NCBI GenBank assembly: GCA_000824805.1
Contig: CCNA01000008.1
Location: 62,001-126,000, forward strand
Origin: Mesorhizobium sp. SOD10
Lineage (GTDB): Bacteria; Pseudomonadota; Alphaproteobacteria; Rhizobiales; Rhizobiaceae
DNA length: 64,000 bases
Direction: 5' to 3'
Under the pieces are notes generated by a model. That model was given only the letters and a program-made list of their open reading frames with translations, did no database searches and had not been told where the DNA came from. This document shows positions 9,405 to 18,797 of this stretch, one piece after another. A program made the position numbers and the translations under genes. Numbering within the stretch: position 1 is the stretch's first letter; each line of letters starts with the position of its first letter.

Positions 9405-9599
9405 AGTATGTTTCGCAAGCGTGATGTGCATGACACTCACAAAACGCTTGACGCGAAAGCGCGCCGGATCAATCTTCACTCTTAAGAAAAAAATACGACT
9501 GAGTGGAAACACGACAGTCGAACCATAGTGGCCGGGGAGCAAGCTTCGCAAAGCCGAAGCGTCGCCGGCGGGGAACAGAAAAAGGGGAAGACACAAGAT

Positions 9600-11309
9600 A
9601 TGAGCACGATAAGCACGGCCCTGGAGCAGCCTGCCGAAAGCAAGCTGCTCAGGCACATCGACTGGCGCGGCGCCTTCTGGGTGGCAAGCGGCGTTCCGGC
9701 ACTGGTCCTGTTCTCGATCGGCGGCATTGCCGGCACGACCGGAAAGCTCGCCTTCCTGATCTGGACGGTGTCCATGATCATGGGCTTTCTGCAGTCCTTC
9801 ACCTATGCGGAAATCGCCGGACTGTTCCCGAACAAGTCGGGCGGCGCCTCGATCTATGGCGCGACGGCCTGGTTGCGCTACTCGAAATTCATCGCGCCGC
9901 TGTCGGTGTGGTGCAACTGGTTTGCCTGGACGCCGGTCCTGTCGCTCGGCTGCTCGATCGCCGCCGCCTACATTCTCAACGCGCTGGCGCCGGTGCCGAT
10001 CTTCACCGAGACTTCCCCGGAAGTGGCCGCCTATATCGCCGCGCATGCCGGGACGGCGCCCGCCGACGCCATCGCCGCGGTCACTGCCGCCGCGACGCCG
10101 GCGATCCGCACATGGTCGCTGTGGGGCCACACGCTTGGTCCGGTATCCTTCACCTTCAACGCCACCTTCTTCATCGGCGCCGTGCTGATGCTAATCATCT
10201 TTTCGATCCAGCATCGCGGCATCCTGGGCACGGCCAATGTGCAGAAATATATCGGCCTGCTGGTCATCATCCCAATGCTGATCGTCGGCATCGTGCCGAT
10301 CTTCACCGGCCAGATCGACTGGGCGAATTTCTCACCGCTGGTGCCGCTGGCCACAGCCTATGCGCCCGACCCCGGCTCGTGGAACATTGCCGGCTGGACG
10401 CTGGCGCTCGGAGGCATGTTCATCGCCGCATGGTCGACCTACGGCTTCGAGACCGCGGTCTGCTACACGTCGGAATTCAAGAACCCCGGCACGGACACCT
10501 TCAAGGCGATCTTCTACTCCGGCCTGCTCTGCATGCTCCTGTTCATCCTGGTGCCCTTCACCTTCCAGGGCGTGCTGGGCTTGAACGGCATGCTGGCGAC
10601 GCCGATTGTCGACGGCTCGGGCGTCGCCGACGCGCTGGCCGGCATGGTCGGCGGCGGCAGACTGATCCACAGTCTGCTGGTCATGCTGATGATCCTGGCG
10701 CTGGTGCTCTGCATCATGACGGCGATGGCCGGCTCCTCGCGTACGCTCTACCAGGGTTCCGTCGACGGCTGGCTGCCGCGCTACCTCAGCCATGTCAACG
10801 AGCATGGCGCGCCGACGCGGGCCATGTGGACCGACCTTTGCTTCAACCTGATCGTGCTGGCGATCGCTTCGGCCGACGCGACGAGCTTCTTCTTCATCCT
10901 CGCCGTGTCGAACTGCGGCTACATCATCTTCAACTTCCTCAACCTCAACGCGGGCTGGATCCATCGCATCGACAACGGCCACATCAAGCGGCCGTGGAAG
11001 GCGCCGACTTGGCTGCTCGGCATCGGCGCGATCTTCGCCTATGTCAACGCGGTCTTCATGGGCGCCGGCGCCAAGGTGTGGAACCCGATGGCGCTGTGGG
11101 CCGGCCTGATCACGGCCGCCTTGATCATCCCGGTATTCTGCTTCCGTCACTACATCCAGGATGGCGGCAAATTCCCCGAGCACATGCTGGCCGACCTCGG
11201 CATGGCGGGAGCCGATCTCTCGGTCAAGAAAGCGGGCATGCTGCCCTATCTGACGCTTGTTGCCGGCATTATCGTCGTGCTCGTCGCCAACTGGATCTTC
11301 GTGATCTGA
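9600..11309 (+). CDS. APC-superfamily amino acid/amine permease
   Basis: 569 residues with about 12 to 14 hydrophobic segments and the APC opening (residues about 25-60: ASGVPALVLFSIGGIAG, then FLIWTVSMIMG and FTYAEIAGLFPNKSGGAS). The glycine-rich helix 1 and the EIAGLFPNKSGG loop are marks of the amino acid-polyamine-organocation family. The likely substrate is a cationic or neutral amine or amino acid; the neighbourhood suggests a methylated amine, which is inference. I chose ATG 9600, with AAAAGGGGAAG about 10 bases upstream, over a GTG 24 codons earlier. It ends at a bidirectional terminator. Confidence 0.75.
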   Translation: MSTISTALEQPAESKLLRHIDWRGAFWVASGVPALVLFSIGGIAGTTGKLAFLIWTVSMIMGFLQSFTYAEIAGLFPNKSGGASIYGATAWLRYSKFIAPLSVWCNWFAWTPVLSLGCSIAAAYILNALAPVPIFTETSPEVAAYIAAHAGTAPADAIAAVTAAATPAIRTWSLWGHTLGPVSFTFNATFFIGAVLMLIIFSIQHRGILGTANVQKYIGLLVIIPMLIVGIVPIFTGQIDWANFSPLVPLATAYAPDPGSWNIAGWTLALGGMFIAAWSTYGFETAVCYTSEFKNPGTDTFKAIFYSGLLCMLLFILVPFTFQGVLGLNGMLATPIVDGSGVADALAGMVGGGRLIHSLLVMLMILALVLCIMTAMAGSSRTLYQGSVDGWLPRYLSHVNEHGAPTRAMWTDLCFNLIVLAIASADATSFFFILAVSNCGYIIFNFLNLNAGWIHRIDNGHIKRPWKAPTWLLGIGAIFAYVNAVFMGAGAKVWNPMALWAGLITAALIIPVFCFRHYIQDGGKFPEHMLADLGMAGADLSVKKAGMLPYLTLVAGIIVVLVANWIFVI

Positions 11310-11341
11310 CGAACTGACTGCCGCAGCCCCCGCGGCAAAGG

Positions 11342-11377
11342 AAACCGGCCGGTCCGCTTTGGACCGGCCGGTTTTTG
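11342..11377. terminator. Bidirectional intrinsic terminator
   Basis: AAACCGGCCGGTCC (11342-11355) and GGACCGGCCGGTTT (11361-11374) form a perfect 14-bp stem with a 5-base loop, followed by TTTGTTT on the + strand and preceded by an A-run that is the T-run of the other strand. It sits between the convergent permease and RND genes. Confidence 0.9.
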
Positions 11378-11378
11378 T

Positions 11379-14300
11379 TTATTCCGCGGCCAGGGCCAGC
11401 TGCGGTCGTTCGATGCCTTCGACCTTCTCCGGCTCGGGCGCCTGCTCGTCGGCCTTGGCCTTCGTCGGCGCGCGGCCGAAGAACAGGGCGTAGCCGGCCG
11501 GCAGCACCAGAATGGTGAGCACGGTGGCGACGAGGATGCCGCCCATCATGGCGTAGGCGAGCGGACCCCAGAAGACGGCGCGCGAGATCGGGATCAGCGC
11601 GAGCACCGCGGTGAGCGCCGTCAGCATGATCGGCCGGAAGCGGCGCACGGCAGCACCCACGATGGCCTCCTTTCGATCCATGCCTGCCGCGATATCCTGG
11701 TCGATCTGGTCGACCAGGATGATCGAGTTGCGCATGATGATGCCAAGCAGCGCGATGACGCCGAGGATAGCAACGAAGCCGAACGGTGCGCCGCTGATCA
11801 GAAGCGCCGCGGCGGCACCGATGATGCCCAGCGGACCGGTGGCCAGCACCAGCATCGCCTTGCCGAAATGCTGCAGCTGCACCATGAGCAAGATGACGAT
11901 GATGGCGAGCATTATCGGCGCCTTGGCGGCGATCGAGGCCTGGCTTTCGGCCGAATCCTCGGCGCCGCCCTGGATCTCGATCTTGTATCCAGGCGCCAGG
12001 CCGGCACGCAGGTCCTTTATGTCGTTGTACATCTTGGTGACGACGTCGTTCGACTGCACGCCGTCCGGCAGCGTGGCGCGCACACTGATGGTCGGCAGGC
12101 GGTCGCGCCGCCATTCGATGCCCTGCTCCATCACGGGCACGACCTTGGCCACCTGCGACAGCGGCACCGAGCCGCCGAAATCGGTCGGGATGTAGACCGA
12201 GTCGACCGAGGACAGCAGGTGACGGGTCGCGTCGGGCTCGCGGGCAACGATCGAAACCGTCTCCTCGCCGTCGCGGAAGTCGTCGAGCGGCGCGCCGGAC
12301 ATGGTCGCCTGCAGCATCTGACGGATGCGTTGCGAGGTGACGCCGAGCGCCCGGGCGCGATCCTGGTCGATCACCAGCTTCATCGCCGGCACCGGTTCCA
12401 GCCAGTCGTCATGGACGGCGCCGAGCAGCGGATTGGCCTGAAACCTCGCCTTCACCTCGTCGGCGATGCGGCGCACCTCGTTGCGGTCCGGACCCATGAC
12501 GCGCATCTGCACCGGCCAGCCAGTCGGCGGACCGAGGAAGAGGCGGTCGACCTTGGCGCGGACCGAGGGGAAGTCCTTGGCGAGGATGCTTCGCATCTTT
12601 ACGATCAGCCGCTCGCGCGCCGGCTCGTCCTTGGCCATCACCAGGAGCTGGGCGAAGTTGGGATTCCTGAGCTGCTGGTCGAGCGGCAGGAAGAAGCGCG
12701 GCGCGCCCTCGCCGATATAGGTGGCGATGAAGCGCTTGTCGGGATCGTCCATCATCCTGGCTTCCAGCGCCTTGGCCTGGCTCTCGACCTCCTTGATCGA
12801 GGTGCCTTCCGGCAGCCACAGATCGACCAGGATTTCCGGACGCGAGGATTGCGGGAAGAAGTTCTGCGGGATGAACTGGAACGCCCACAGGCTGGTGGCG
12901 AAGGTGACCAGCGTCATCGCCAAAACAATGATGCGGTGGCGCACGGCCCAGGTGACGGTGGCGCGCAGGCGGCGATAGAAGCCGGTGTCGAAGACATCGT
13001 GATGGGTGCCGGCATGCTTGCGCTGCTTCAAGATCATGTAGCCCAGCCACGGCGTGAAATAGACCGCGACGAACCATGACACGACGAGCGCGATGCCGAC
13101 GACATAGAACAGCGTGCGCACATATTCGCCCGCTGTCGAGGCGGCGAAGCCGACCGGGATGAAGCCCGCCGTGGTGATCAGCGTGCCGGTGAGCATCGGG
13201 AAGGCGGTCGAGGTATAGGCAAAGCTCGCCGCCTCGATCTTGACCAGCCCCTCCTCGAGCTTTCGCTCCATCATCTCGACGACGATCATGGCGTCGTCGA
13301 CCAGCAGGCCGAGCGCGATGATCAGGGCGCCGAGCGAGATGCGCTGCAGGTCGATGCCGATCTCGTACATGATGGCGAAGGTGGCGGCGAGCACCAGCGG
13401 GATGGCGATGGCAATCACCAGGCCGGAGCGCCAGCCGATCGACAGGAAGGAGACGACGAGCACGATGAGCAGCGCTTCGCCGAGCGCCTCCATGAATTCG
13501 TTGACGGCATCCTTCACGACTTCGGGCTGGTCGGAGATCTGGTCGACAGAAACGCCGTAGGGCAACCCCTCCTCGAAGCGCTGGTAGGTCGCCTCGACAT
13601 CCTTGCCGACATCCCTGACATTGAAGCCCTTGGCCATGACGACACCGACCTGTACGCTCTCGTGGCCATTGAAGCGATATTTGCGCTCGTAAGGATCCTC
13701 GAGGCCTGAAGAGACGGTGGCGATATCGCCGAGACGCGTCACCTGGTTGCCGGAGCGCAGCCTCAGCTCGCGGATGTCGGCGGCCTTGGTGACGTCGCCC
13801 TCGACCGAGATGCGCACCGAGCGCAGGCCGGTGTCGACGGAGCCTGCCGGATCGACGGCGTTCTGCCCCTTCACGGCGTTCTGCAGGTCGAGGACGGTCA
13901 GGCCACGCTCGGCCAGCGCCTTGGACGAGACGTCGATATAGATCTTCTCCGGCTGGTCGCCGATGACGACGGCCTTTTCGACGCCCGGCGTCGTCAACAG
14001 CATGTCGCGCGCCTGGATGGCGAATTTCTTCAGCTCCGGATAGGTGAAGCCGTCGCCGCTGATCGAGTGCAGCGTGATGAACGTGTCGCCGAATTCGTCG
14101 TTGAAATACGGCCCGAGCAGGCCTTGCGGCAATTCGTTGGCGATGTCGCCGACCTTCTTGCGCACCTGGTAGAAGGCGTCCTTCACCTCCTCGGCATTGG
14201 TGTCGCCCTTGACCTGAAGCGTGATGATGGCGCTGCCGGCACGGGTATAGGAGCGCACGAAGTCGAGATGCGGCGTCTCCTGCAGCTTGCGCTCGATCTT

Positions 14301-14531
14301 GTTGACGACCTGGTCCTCCATGTCCTGGATCGAGGCGCCCGGCCAGATTGCCTGCACCACCATGACGCGGAAGGTGAAATCCGGGTCTTCCTTCTGGCCC
14401 ATGCGCATCAGCCCGAGCGCGCCGGCCAGGATGATCAGCCCGAACAGGAAGCGCGCGATGCTCGGATGTCCGATCGCCCAGCGCGAGAGGTTGAAGGGCT
14501 GCTTTTCAGTGCTGCTGTCGGTCGTGGTCAT
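11379..14531 (-). CDS. RND-family multidrug efflux pump, inner-membrane transporter (AcrB/MexF-like)
   Basis: 1050 residues, normal for an HAE1-type RND transporter. The N-terminal helix is followed by a porter domain (GQKEDPDFTFRVM, WPGASIQDMEDQV). The helix-4 proton-relay pair is visible in GLLVDDAMIVVE, and the two-fold repeat shows again in GIIMRNSIILVDQI near 950. The KEDP start of the first loop and a medium-length porter resemble the AcrB/CusA-like HAE1 branch seen in rhizobia. It works with the membrane-fusion protein encoded upstream on the same strand. I chose ATG 14531; a TTG six codons earlier is possible. A 246-base space to the preceding gene is long for an operon but shows no competing gene. 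Confidence 0.88.
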   Translation of the reverse strand: MTTTDSSTEKQPFNLSRWAIGHPSIARFLFGLIILAGALGLMRMGQKEDPDFTFRVMVVQAIWPGASIQDMEDQVVNKIERKLQETPHLDFVRSYTRAGSAIITLQVKGDTNAEEVKDAFYQVRKKVGDIANELPQGLLGPYFNDEFGDTFITLHSISGDGFTYPELKKFAIQARDMLLTTPGVEKAVVIGDQPEKIYIDVSSKALAERGLTVLDLQNAVKGQNAVDPAGSVDTGLRSVRISVEGDVTKAADIRELRLRSGNQVTRLGDIATVSSGLEDPYERKYRFNGHESVQVGVVMAKGFNVRDVGKDVEATYQRFEEGLPYGVSVDQISDQPEVVKDAVNEFMEALGEALLIVLVVSFLSIGWRSGLVIAIAIPLVLAATFAIMYEIGIDLQRISLGALIIALGLLVDDAMIVVEMMERKLEEGLVKIEAASFAYTSTAFPMLTGTLITTAGFIPVGFAASTAGEYVRTLFYVVGIALVVSWFVAVYFTPWLGYMILKQRKHAGTHHDVFDTGFYRRLRATVTWAVRHRIIVLAMTLVTFATSLWAFQFIPQNFFPQSSRPEILVDLWLPEGTSIKEVESQAKALEARMMDDPDKRFIATYIGEGAPRFFLPLDQQLRNPNFAQLLVMAKDEPARERLIVKMRSILAKDFPSVRAKVDRLFLGPPTGWPVQMRVMGPDRNEVRRIADEVKARFQANPLLGAVHDDWLEPVPAMKLVIDQDRARALGVTSQRIRQMLQATMSGAPLDDFRDGEETVSIVAREPDATRHLLSSVDSVYIPTDFGGSVPLSQVAKVVPVMEQGIEWRRDRLPTISVRATLPDGVQSNDVVTKMYNDIKDLRAGLAPGYKIEIQGGAEDSAESQASIAAKAPIMLAIIVILLMVQLQHFGKAMLVLATGPLGIIGAAAALLISGAPFGFVAILGVIALLGIIMRNSIILVDQIDQDIAAGMDRKEAIVGAAVRRFRPIMLTALTAVLALIPISRAVFWGPLAYAMMGGILVATVLTILVLPAGYALFFGRAPTKAKADEQAPEPEKVEGIERPQLALAAE

Positions 14532-14777
14532 GGCACAAGTCCAGTCCAATTGGCCGGCAATGCACGCCTGGCATTGCCCGTGAATTCTCGGTCGGGTTTC
14601 CGGGCGGCGAGACCCTCAAGCGGAGAGAGACTCGCAAATCGCGCACGACGCGGCACTGCTGCGGGGGAAGCCAACATGCCGGCATCTCACGATCGGGCAT
14701 CCGCCGCCCGGAACCCATGCCTCCCCCGGCTCGCGGCTCAACGCAGCGAGAGCGGGAAAGGCGTCTGTTGCGCCTGG

Positions 14778-15938
14778 TTAGTGCAGGCTGCCGGTGGTCG
14801 CCACGTCAGCCTCCGCCGAGGCGGATTGCTGGGCGTCGCCGGAAAGCTTGACCTTCAAATTGTCGGTCATGAACTGGGTGCCGGCCGCGACCACGACATC
14901 GCCCTGTTTCAGCCCGTCGGCCACGGCGACGCCGTCGGCGGTGAAGTTGGCGACCTTGATCGGACGCGGATGCACGGTGTCGGAAGCGCGATCGACCGTC
15001 CAGACGATCTGCTTGCCGTCCTTCTCGGTCATCGCTGTCAGCGGGATCGACACGAGCTCAGCCTTGCTGCCGACGGTCGCCTGGACATTGGCAGTCATGC
15101 CGAGCAGCACGCGCGGATCGTTGGGCAGCGAGACCCGGACCGCGAAGGTGCGCGACTGCGGATCGGCGCTGCCGGCGACCTCGCGGACCTTGCCGTCGAG
15201 GGTGAGCCCTTCATCCGACCAGAAGCTCGCCTTGACCTCCTTGCCCGGACGGAAGCCGGCGATGTCCATTTCCGGCACCGCGATCGACACTTCCTTCTCG
15301 CCGTCGACAGCGACGGTCATGACCGGCGTGCCGGCAGCGACCACCTGGCCGACATCGGCGGAGATGGCGGTGACGATGCCGTTCTTGCTGGCCTTCAGAT
15401 CGGCATACTGAACCTGGTTCTGCGCCTGGGCCAGCGTCGAGCGGGCGGCATCGCGGGTCGCCACCGCCTGATCGTAGGTCAGCCGCGCCTGGTCGAGCTG
15501 CGACTTCGGCGCGAAATTCTTGGCATAGAGCTGCTCGGCGCGCTTCCTGGCGAGATCGACGGTCTCGACCTGGCGCTCGGCAGCGTCGAGATTGGCCGCA
15601 GCGCTCTTCACCGACAATTCGTAATCGGCAGGATCGATGCGGGCGAGCACGTCGCCCTCATTCACATGCTGGCCGATATCGACGAGGCGCTCGGTGACCT
15701 TGCCGGCGATACGGAAGCCGAGATTCATCTCGGTGCGGGCGCGCACCGAACCGGAATATTCGAGCTGACGGGTGGTCTGCGCCTCGCCGATCTCAACCAC
15801 CTTGACCGGGCGGATGACTTCCTGGACGACCTCGGCCTTCTCCTGGCTGCAACCGGCAAGGCCGAGCACTGCTGCGATGACGGCCGCGGTTGGGAGGCCG
15901 GCGGCCGGCAGCTTGCGGATGGAACTGGACAAAGACAC
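14778..15938 (-). CDS. RND efflux membrane-fusion protein (HlyD/AcrA family), lipoprotein
   Basis: 386 residues. A signal sequence ends in the lipobox LAGC near residue 26, so it is a lipid-anchored periplasmic adaptor. The order is typical: a short beta strand (VEIGEAQTTRQLEYSGSV), the biotinyl-lipoyl half (VGQHVNEGDVLARID), a helical hairpin (about 95-165), the second lipoyl half, then the beta-barrel (VAGSADPQSRTFAVRV). I placed the start at GTG 15938, with GGGAG 7 bases upstream; a longer reading would run back into the TetR gene. It pairs with the RND pump that follows. Confidence 0.88.
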   Translation of the reverse strand: MSLSSSIRKLPAAGLPTAAVIAAVLGLAGCSQEKAEVVQEVIRPVKVVEIGEAQTTRQLEYSGSVRARTEMNLGFRIAGKVTERLVDIGQHVNEGDVLARIDPADYELSVKSAAANLDAAERQVETVDLARKRAEQLYAKNFAPKSQLDQARLTYDQAVATRDAARSTLAQAQNQVQYADLKASKNGIVTAISADVGQVVAAGTPVMTVAVDGEKEVSIAVPEMDIAGFRPGKEVKASFWSDEGLTLDGKVREVAGSADPQSRTFAVRVSLPNDPRVLLGMTANVQATVGSKAELVSIPLTAMTEKDGKQIVWTVDRASDTVHPRPIKVANFTADGVAVADGLKQGDVVVAAGTQFMTDNLKVKLSGDAQQSASAEADVATTGSLH

Positions 15939-15991
15939 CTTAGCACTCCCGAACTGGAGATGATCTGTCGACCGCACCCGGCGGACAGCTT

Positions 15992-16597
15992 CTATTTCAA
16001 GGCTCTGATCGCGTAGTCGATAAGCTCGTCGGGCATCGCCCGATTGGTCTTGGCAAGGCACTGCGCCACCATCTGCGGATGGCACAGAATGACGGTCGCG
16101 GCGCCGAAGCAGCGCGAGGCCGTCTCCGGATCCTGCTCCCTGAACTCGCCGGCCTCGATGCCCTCGCGGATCACCTCGGCGTAAAGGTCGTGGATGCTGT
16201 TGACATGCTTGTCGATGACGGACCAGTCGCGCTCCAGCGCGACGATGACCATCTCATGCACCTTCTGCTCGTCGAGCATGGTCTCCAGCGTCATCTTGTA
16301 CTGGGCATGGATGTAGCGACGCAGCCGCTCCTCGGCGCTGATCGGGAGATGCATGATCTCATAGGCCATCTTGTAGCTGGCGCCGAGCATGCGGCCGCAT
16401 ACGGCCTGGTGGATTTCCACTTTGGAGGCAAAGAAGCGGTAGATGTTGGCCGGCGACATGCCGAGCTCGCGGGCGATGTCGGCGACATTGGTCTTGCCGT
16501 AGCCATAGTGGCGGAACAGCCGCTCGGCGCAGTCGAGAATGCGGGTCACATTCTCCTGTCTGGCGGGATCTGCCACGATGTTGGCGGCTTCGGACAT
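15992..16597 (-). CDS. TetR-family transcriptional repressor of the efflux operon
   Basis: 201 residues. The N-terminal helix-turn-helix is clear (residues about 15-60: ILDCAERLFRHYGYGKTNVADIARELGMSPANIYRFFASK). The C-terminal half is the variable ligand domain. It is the first gene of a three-gene minus-strand unit, 53 bases before the membrane-fusion gene, and is therefore likely to repress its own operon and release it when a toxic ligand binds. Inverted repeats lie just upstream of the start. Confidence 0.85.
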   Translation of the reverse strand: MSEAANIVADPARQENVTRILDCAERLFRHYGYGKTNVADIARELGMSPANIYRFFASKVEIHQAVCGRMLGASYKMAYEIMHLPISAEERLRRYIHAQYKMTLETMLDEQKVHEMVIVALERDWSVIDKHVNSIHDLYAEVIREGIEAGEFREQDPETASRCFGAATVILCHPQMVAQCLAKTNRAMPDELIDYAIRALK

Positions 16598-16617
16598 GGC
16601 GCTTTCGTTTGATGAGT

Positions 16618-16652
16618 GACGAATTTCAATTTTCGTCAGTCGTAAAACGAAA
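16618..16652 (-). promoter_or_regulatory. Candidate TetR operator, two overlapping inverted repeats
   Basis: GACGAA (16618-16623) and TTCGTC (16632-16637) form one inverted repeat. TTTCGT (16631-16636) and ACGAAA (16647-16652) form a second that shares the central half-site. They lie about 20 to 55 bases before the tetR start, where an autoregulatory operator would be expected. The A+T richness fits a promoter. Confidence 0.5.
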
Positions 16653-16771
16653 GCAGCGAGGAGTCAACGCGAAATCGACGTACGCGTATAATTTGGTGAC
16701 AGATGGTGACAGTTGCGAGGGGCGGCGGAGATGACGAGAACGAGAACATTCTGAAGCGCCGCAATCCTTCG

Positions 16772-16922
16772 CACCCCTCTGTCCTGCCGGACATCTCCCC
16801 GCAAGGGGGAGATTGGCAGCTTCAGCGACGGCGCTTCACCTTGTGACGTTTGTGATTGGGGAAGGCGGTGACGAGATTAATCTCCCCCTTGCGAGGGAGA
16901 TGGCCGGCAGGCCAGAGGGGGT
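16772..16922. repeat. Long palindromic intergenic repeat, copy 2
   Basis: The arms CACCCCTCTGTCCTGCCGG and CCGGCAGGCCAGAGGGGGTG are near-perfect inverted copies. Inside are two small hairpins, ATCTCCCC-GCA-AGGGGGAGAT and ATCTCCCCCTTGCGAGGGAGAT. This occupies most of the 356-base gap between tetR and the acyl-CoA ligase; I see no gene there. The style is that of the copies at 6.8 kb and 31.4 kb. Confidence 0.75.
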
Positions 16923-16953
16923 GGGCCGGAACTCGGTCTCGCCCGTTTAAGGC

Positions 16954-18594
16954 TCAGAGGCCCTTCGCCATTTCCCTCAGCCGGAACTTCTGGATCTTCC
17001 CCGTCGATGTCTTCGGGATTTCCTCAAACACCACCGCCTTCGGCACCTTGAAGCGGGCCAGCAGCGAACGACAGTGCTCGATGATCTCGGCTTCGGTCGC
17101 GGTCTTGCCGGGTTTCAGTTCGACATAGGCGACCGGCACCTCGCCCCATTTCTCATCCGCGCGCGCGACGACGCCGCAGGAGGCGACGGAAGGATGCTTG
17201 TAGAGCGCATCCTCGACCTCGATGGAGGAGATGTTCTCGCCGCCCGAGATGATGATGTCCTTGGAGCGGTCCTTAAGCTGGATGTAGCCGTCCGGGTGCA
17301 TGACGCCGAGATCGCCGGAATGGAACCAGCCGCCGGCGAAGGCCTCGTCGGTGGCCTTCCGGTTCTTGAGGTACCCCTTCATGACGATGTTGCCGCGGAA
17401 CATGACCTCACCGATGGTCTCGCCGTCGGCCGGCGTTTCGACCATGCTCTCCGGGTTCATCACCGTCAGCCCTTCGAGCGAAGCATAGCGCACGCCCTGG
17501 CGCGCCTTCTTCGCCGTCCTCGGGCCCTTCTCGAGCTCGTCCCAGTCATTGTGCCATTCGTTGACGACCGCCGGACCGTAGGTCTCGGTCAGGCCATAGA
17601 GATGGGTGACGGCGAAGCCGGCGTCGGCCATGCCTGAAAGCACGGCCTCGGGCGGAGGTGCTGCGGCGGTGTTAAAGGTGACGGTCTGCGCGAATTGTCG
17701 CTTGTCCTCGTCCTTGGCGTTGATCAAAATCGACATAACGATCGGCGCGCCGCAGAGATGGGTGACGCCATGGTCGGCGATCGCGTCATAGATCGGCTTT
17801 GCCCGCACCCAGCGCAGGCAGACATGGGTGCCGGCCTGCACGGCGAGCGTCCAGGGAAAACACCAGCCGTTGCAGTGGAACATCGGCAGTGTCCAGAGAT
17901 AGACCGCATGCTTGGCCATACCGGCATGAATGGTGTTGGTATAGGCCATCAGCGCGGCGCCGCGGTGGTGATAGACGACACCTTTCGGATTGCCCGTCGT
18001 GCCCGACGTGTAGTTCAGCGAGATAGCGTCCCATTCGTCATCGGGCATCGACCATGCGAAATCCTCGTCACCGCCGGCGGCGAACTCTTCATAATCGAGC
18101 GTGCCGATACGATCGCCCTTCGGATAAGGAGCATCTGCGGCGTAGTCCGGATCGTCATAGTCGATGACCAATGGCTTCACCTTGGCCAAGGCCAGCGCTT
18201 GCCTGACGACGCCCGAGAATTCGCGGTCGACGATCAGCACCTTGCTGTCGGCATGGTCGAGTTGGAAGGCAATGACTGCGGCGTCGAGGCGGGTGTTCAG
18301 CGAATGCAGCACCGCCTTCACCATCGGCACGCCGAAATGCGCTTCCAGCATCGGCGGCGTGTTGGAGAGCATAACCGTCACCGTGTCGCCCTTGCCGATG
18401 CCGCGCTTGGCAAGCGCCGAAGCTAGCTTCAGCGAGCGGCGCCAGAACTCGCGATAGGTGATGCGCTGGCTGCCATGGATAATGGCGACATGATCGGGAT
18501 AGGTCTTGGCCGCGCGCTCGAGATAAGTGAGCGGCGTCAGCGGCTGGTGGTTGGCGGCGTTCCGGTCGAGATCCTGTTCGTAGGGATTGGCCAT
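16954..18594 (-). CDS. Acyl-CoA synthetase (AMP-forming ligase, AlkK/FadD-like)
   Basis: 546 residues of the ANL adenylating superfamily. Visible core motifs are the P-loop YTSGTTGNPKG near 195-205, the LYGLTETYGP segment near 340, the hinge SGDLGVMHPDGYIQLKDRSKD near 430, and the C-terminal catalytic lysine in PKTSTGKIQK near 530. It activates a carboxylic acid to its CoA ester with ATP. The family includes medium-chain and methylmercaptopropionate ligases (DmdB-like); the substrate cannot be read here. It stands alone, diverging from the SorC regulator. Confidence 0.85.
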   Translation of the reverse strand: MANPYEQDLDRNAANHQPLTPLTYLERAAKTYPDHVAIIHGSQRITYREFWRRSLKLASALAKRGIGKGDTVTVMLSNTPPMLEAHFGVPMVKAVLHSLNTRLDAAVIAFQLDHADSKVLIVDREFSGVVRQALALAKVKPLVIDYDDPDYAADAPYPKGDRIGTLDYEEFAAGGDEDFAWSMPDDEWDAISLNYTSGTTGNPKGVVYHHRGAALMAYTNTIHAGMAKHAVYLWTLPMFHCNGWCFPWTLAVQAGTHVCLRWVRAKPIYDAIADHGVTHLCGAPIVMSILINAKDEDKRQFAQTVTFNTAAAPPPEAVLSGMADAGFAVTHLYGLTETYGPAVVNEWHNDWDELEKGPRTAKKARQGVRYASLEGLTVMNPESMVETPADGETIGEVMFRGNIVMKGYLKNRKATDEAFAGGWFHSGDLGVMHPDGYIQLKDRSKDIIISGGENISSIEVEDALYKHPSVASCGVVARADEKWGEVPVAYVELKPGKTATEAEIIEHCRSLLARFKVPKAVVFEEIPKTSTGKIQKFRLREMAKGL

Positions 18595-18797
18595 CCCGTT
18601 CTCCCCGATGTTCTTTTCGAGCTTTCTAACCTTAGGCCCGCCGTCACGCTATCCCCCTTCGGCGGCTGAAAATGCTACGCTGCGCCGACTTGGTAGAATG
18701 GCGATCCGGATTGAGCCGCGCCGCGAGGCGATCGGGCTCTCGCATGCAAATTTGACTTTTGTCGAGAGCCGTGACTAATGTCAGCCGAGGAGGCGGC

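Noticed and set aside
7295..9436. 713-residue open frame on the minus strand opposite the DUF1989-GcvT gene
   Set aside because: It is a high-GC antisense shadow with composition typical of such frames; the + strand protein has clear domains and a ribosome site.
9503..11317. 604-residue + strand frame overlapping the permease
   Set aside because: It is out of frame with a well-formed 12-helix permease and is arginine-rich, as frameshifted GC-rich DNA usually is.
14532..14777. A small gene between the membrane-fusion and RND genes
   Set aside because: Only short shadow frames are present, with no ribosome site and no recognisable product.
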